Origin: Ruminococcus sp. FMBCY1
GTDB lineage: Bacteria; Bacillota; Clostridia; Oscillospirales; Acutalibacteraceae
DNA length: 64,000 bases
Assembly (NCBI RefSeq): GCF_023921805.1
Contig: NZ_CP074197.1
Coordinates: 868,001 to 932,000, forward strand
Reading direction: 5' to 3'
The notes beneath the pieces were generated by a model, which was not told the DNA's origin, ran no database searches, and was given only the letters and a program-made list of their open reading frames with translations. A program made the position numbers and the translations under genes. Positions 61,551 through 64,000 of the stretch are shown piece after piece. Within the stretch, counting starts at the first letter, position 1; the number at the start of each line of letters is the position of its first letter.

Positions 61551-62495
61551 ATGACTAAACTTTACCTTGCCATTCCCTGCTACAATGAAGAAGAGGTACT
61601 AAGGGATTCGGCGCAAAAGCTCTCTGACAAATTCAGCAAAATGATGCTTGAGGGCAAAATTACAGATGACAGCAAAATTGTTTTCATTGATGACGGTTCT
61701 AAGGATAAAACATGGAGCATTATCAGTGAATTGCATAGCAAAAATCCTGTGTTTCAGGGAATAAAACTTTCTCGCAACAGAGGACATCAGAACGCTCTGC
61801 TCTGCGGCCTTATCACTTTAAAGGACAAGGCAGACGCTGTTATTTCTATTGATGCCGATTTGCAGGACGACATCAACACCTTTGACGAAATGGTTGAAAA
61901 ATACGAAAACGGCTGTGATGTTGTGTATGGTGTGCGTTCAAAGAGAGAAACCGACACATTCTTTAAAAGATTTACAGCCGAGGCATTCTATAAAATTCTC
62001 AACAAAATGGGTGCAAAGGTTATTTTTAACCACGCCGATTTCAGACTTATGAGCAAACGAGCTTTAAATGCCTTTGCCGAGTATAAGGAAACAAATATTT
62101 TCCTTAGAGGTATGGTACCTCTTATCGGCTATAAATCGGATATAGTTACATATGAGCGTTTTGAAAGACTTGCCGGTGAAAGCAAATATCCGCTCAAAAA
62201 AATGCTCGCTCTTGCTTGGGAGGGCATTACATCTCTGAGTATTCAGCCAATCAGAATGATTACAGGTCTTGGCGCAGTGGTGTTTGCGGCAAGCATAATT
62301 ATGATTATTTACAGCCTTGTCAGCTACTTTATGGGATTTGCGGTAAGCGGCTGGGCAAGCCTGCTCTGCTCTATCTGGGCAATCGGCGGACTTCAGATTC
62401 TTGCAATAGGCGTTATAGGTGAATACATTGGAAAAATTTATTTAGAAGTCAAAAGGCGTCCGAGATTTATCGTTGAGGAATTTCTTGAGGACTAA
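61551..62495 (+). CDS. Glycosyltransferase family 2, GtrB/dolichol-phosphate type
   Basis: A 314-residue GT2 with N-terminal GT-A domain (LYLAIPCYNEEEVL, VFIDDGSKDKTW, DXD-like ISIDADLQDDINT near 98) and two C-terminal membrane helices (about 230-290). This is the architecture of the undecaprenyl-phosphate glucosyl- or mannosyltransferases. The product sugar-lipid would feed wall or surface polysaccharide decoration. GGAGG five bases before the ATG sets the start. It has its own promoter. Confidence 0.9.
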   Translation: MTKLYLAIPCYNEEEVLRDSAQKLSDKFSKMMLEGKITDDSKIVFIDDGSKDKTWSIISELHSKNPVFQGIKLSRNRGHQNALLCGLITLKDKADAVISIDADLQDDINTFDEMVEKYENGCDVVYGVRSKRETDTFFKRFTAEAFYKILNKMGAKVIFNHADFRLMSKRALNAFAEYKETNIFLRGMVPLIGYKSDIVTYERFERLAGESKYPLKKMLALAWEGITSLSIQPIRMITGLGAVVFAASIIMIIYSLVSYFMGFAVSGWASLLCSIWAIGGLQILAIGVIGEYIGKIYLEVKRRPRFIVEEFLED

Positions 62496-62522
62496 ACTAA
62501 AACTTATAATAAATTTACAGTC

Positions 62523-62551
62523 AATGCCTTTCGTAATTTGCGAAAGGCATT
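62523..62551 (+). terminator. Hairpin between the glycosyltransferase and acyltransferase genes
   Basis: Perfect 11-bp arms AATGCCTTTCG/CGAAAGGCATT followed by a short T run, 16 bases before the acyltransferase start. It may only weaken readthrough. Confidence 0.65.
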
Positions 62552-62567
62552 TAATGAGAGGGTAGCA

Positions 62568-63725
62568 ATGAATCTTGAAAAATTAAAAGTAAGAAATCCT
62601 AATATGGATATTCTTAGAATTATAGCAGTGCTTTGTGTAATCGGTATTCATTTCTTTTACCATTCGGGCTACTATTACACAACAAACGATAATGCGGTAA
62701 TGTATTTTGCAACTGTTCTGCGCACATTGTGTTCTGTATGCGTACCGCTGTTTATGATTTTGTCGGGTTTCCTTTTGTGCAACAAAACGCTGAAAAAGGG
62801 TTACTATTCGGGCATAAGAAAAACCATAATAGTCTACATTCTTGTGGCGATTGCCTGTATGATTTATAAATCAATTGTCGGAAGTTACACACTTACTCCG
62901 CTTACCTTTTTTACAGGTATTTTAGATTTTACAGGCGCTAACTACTCGTGGTACATAGAAATGTATATAGGCTTGTTTTTGCTTGTTCCGTTTCTTAATA
63001 TTATTTACAAAAATCTTGACAGCCGCAAGCAAAAGAATATTTTGCTTATCACATTAATTGCTATTACCATTTTGCCGTCACTTTTCAATGCGTTTAGATT
63101 TGACTCCTTGGAGTGGTGGGCAAATCCTGCATCAAATACAGAAACACAAAAGCTGATACCGAGCTGGTGGGTTGGCATTTATCCTATCACCTACTATTTT
63201 ACAGGATGCTACATTCGTGAGTACGGCACAAAAATTAAAAACATTTACCTTATAATTGCTCTTGTGGTTGCCGTTTTCGGATTTGGCACTTTCAATTTTT
63301 ACAGATGCTACGGCATGCCGTTTTCAACTTCAAACTATGTGTATTGGTACGGTATTGAACCGTATGTAATGTCTGTTCTGATTTTCTTGATAATAAGCAA
63401 GCTCAAACTCGAAAATATTAATGTAAAAACAAAATTTGTACTTTGGAAAATTTCGGATTTGGTGCTCGGCACTTACCTGCTGTCGTTTATTTTCGATGCA
63501 ATTTACTACTATGAATTTTTAAATAAAAACACAACCGATTTTTATGCGAGATTTCCGTTTATGCCGCTTATGATTTTATGCGTGTTTGTCAGCGCTTTGA
63601 TAAGCTCAGGCATAATAAATCTGATAGCCGCAGGCATAGAATTCTGTTACAAAAAAATATGCAATTTATGCAAGGAAAAATTTAGCAAAAAGCATATTGA
63701 CGAGCCAAAGCAGTTTAAACATTAA
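62568..63725 (+). CDS. Acyltransferase family 3 membrane protein
   Basis: A 385-residue protein with about ten membrane helices. The N-terminal family motif MDILRIIAVLCVIGIHFFYH (catalytic His) near 12-30 and a Lys/Cys-rich cytoplasmic tail are visible. It probably O-acetylates a surface polysaccharide or other glycan, in keeping with the neighbouring glycosyltransferase. GAGAGGG five bases before the ATG sets the start. Confidence 0.9.
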   Translation: MNLEKLKVRNPNMDILRIIAVLCVIGIHFFYHSGYYYTTNDNAVMYFATVLRTLCSVCVPLFMILSGFLLCNKTLKKGYYSGIRKTIIVYILVAIACMIYKSIVGSYTLTPLTFFTGILDFTGANYSWYIEMYIGLFLLVPFLNIIYKNLDSRKQKNILLITLIAITILPSLFNAFRFDSLEWWANPASNTETQKLIPSWWVGIYPITYYFTGCYIREYGTKIKNIYLIIALVVAVFGFGTFNFYRCYGMPFSTSNYVYWYGIEPYVMSVLIFLIISKLKLENINVKTKFVLWKISDLVLGTYLLSFIFDAIYYYEFLNKNTTDFYARFPFMPLMILCVFVSALISSGIINLIAAGIEFCYKKICNLCKEKFSKKHIDEPKQFKH

Positions 63726-63783
63726 TCGACAAATTTTTGCAGATTTTCTCAATTAATTTTTATCAGCAAATAAATTTTTAACA

Positions 63784-63822
63784 ATTAATGCCCGACTTTT
63801 CAAAAAATAGTCGGGCATTAAT
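63784..63822. terminator. Terminator after the acyltransferase gene
   Basis: Perfect 14-bp arms ATTAATGCCCGACT/AGTCGGGCATTAAT with an 11-base loop. Confidence 0.75.
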
Positions 63823-63829
63823 AATATAC

Positions 63830-63858
63830 TTGAATTTCCATTGCAATTATGCTATACT
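63830..63858 (+). promoter_or_regulatory. Promoter of the phosphohexomutase gene
   Basis: TTGAAT and TATACT with a 17-base spacer, 87 bases before the start at 63945. Confidence 0.75.
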
Positions 63859-63944
63859 AATTAGTGAAATTTTTTTAAATAAATAAATTAATACCATTTT
63901 CACACGCATTTTTTTGCGGTGAAAGTATATCTCGGGGGTTATTT

Positions 63945-64000
63945 ATGGATTTTATGAAACTTTACAATGAATGGTTAGAAAACGCTACCGAAGACGCTGA
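63945..64000 (+). CDS. Partial phosphohexomutase, N-terminal end
   Basis: Only 18 codons are inside the window (MDFMKLYNEWLENATEDA). This opening, with the KLYNEWLE helix, is typical of clostridial phosphoglucomutase/phosphomannomutase (PgcA type) that interconverts hexose 1- and 6-phosphates. GGGGG precedes the ATG. The assignment rests on a short stretch only. Confidence 0.6.
   Translation, partial: MDFMKLYNEWLENATEDA

Noticed and set aside
1..64000. CRISPR arrays, tRNA/rRNA genes, insertion sequences, prophage genes
   Set aside because: I looked for regular direct repeats with spacers, tRNA T-loop motifs, transposases and phage proteins and found none.

Overview
The window looks like a chromosomal segment from a low-GC, spore-forming, anaerobic Clostridia bacterium, most likely of the Oscillospiraceae/Ruminococcaceae. 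The evidence is AT-rich sequence with strong GGAGG ribosome sites, sporulation genes (gerA-type operon, spoIVA, a DUF3794/LysM protein, spoIIGA-sigE, ylmC, and a very short spoVM that is easily missed), rubrerythrin, sodium-pump decarboxylase subunits and a Ruminococcus-style dockerin protein. I see no phage, insertion sequence, CRISPR array, tRNA or rRNA.

Layout. 1-18.3 kb is one long minus-strand housekeeping block, read from high to low coordinates: hprK, PHP phosphoesterase, murB, rapZ, whiA, xseB, prenyl synthase, dxs, tlyA, nadK, argR, recN, recJ, relA, dtd, a metallo-hydrolase and hemZ. Many stops and starts overlap by one base, so it probably behaves as a few long operons. 18.6-23 kb holds a gerA-gerB-gerC germination operon (gerC short) and a divergent DUF421/DUF4363 pair. 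22.9-25.4 kb is a znuABC-type metal uptake operon. 25.5-31 kb carries secDF, an aminotransferase and a CpsC/CpsD tyrosine-kinase pair, mostly separated by hairpin terminators. 31-36 kb holds sodium-pump decarboxylase beta and gamma subunits and the DUF3794-spoIVA pair.

36-38 kb contains a decayed dockerin gene, the small spoVM gene and an unknown 47-residue hydrophobic protein. 38-51 kb is a patchwork of single genes: RluA, PgeF, acetyltransferase, pyrophosphatase, a P-type cation ATPase behind a yybP-ykoY-type Mn2+ riboswitch, rsmA and a Sun-family methyltransferase, a 44-residue Asn/Gln peptide, LUD, amidase, polysaccharide deacetylase, PerR and reverse rubrerythrin. 51-64 kb has tsf/rpsB, a SleB-like wall hydrolase, ylmC, degV, spoIIGA-sigE, mscS, a MORN-repeat protein, pfkA, a glycosyltransferase, an acyltransferase and the start of a phosphohexomutase.

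The most unusual items are: (i) a 17-bp perfect inverted repeat enclosing the whole oadG promoter, whose proximal arm contains the oadG ribosome site; (ii) the Mn2+ riboswitch whose 3' conserved strand doubles as the 5' arm of a terminator, which reassigns the 'calcium' ATPase towards manganese; (iii) a dockerin gene that keeps its promoter, ribosome site and signal-peptide start but appears to have lost its middle in an out-of-frame deletion; (iv) the unlisted spoVM and its unknown small neighbour; (v) the Asn/Gln-rich peptide. Functional calls rest on motif recognition by eye; no database search was possible.
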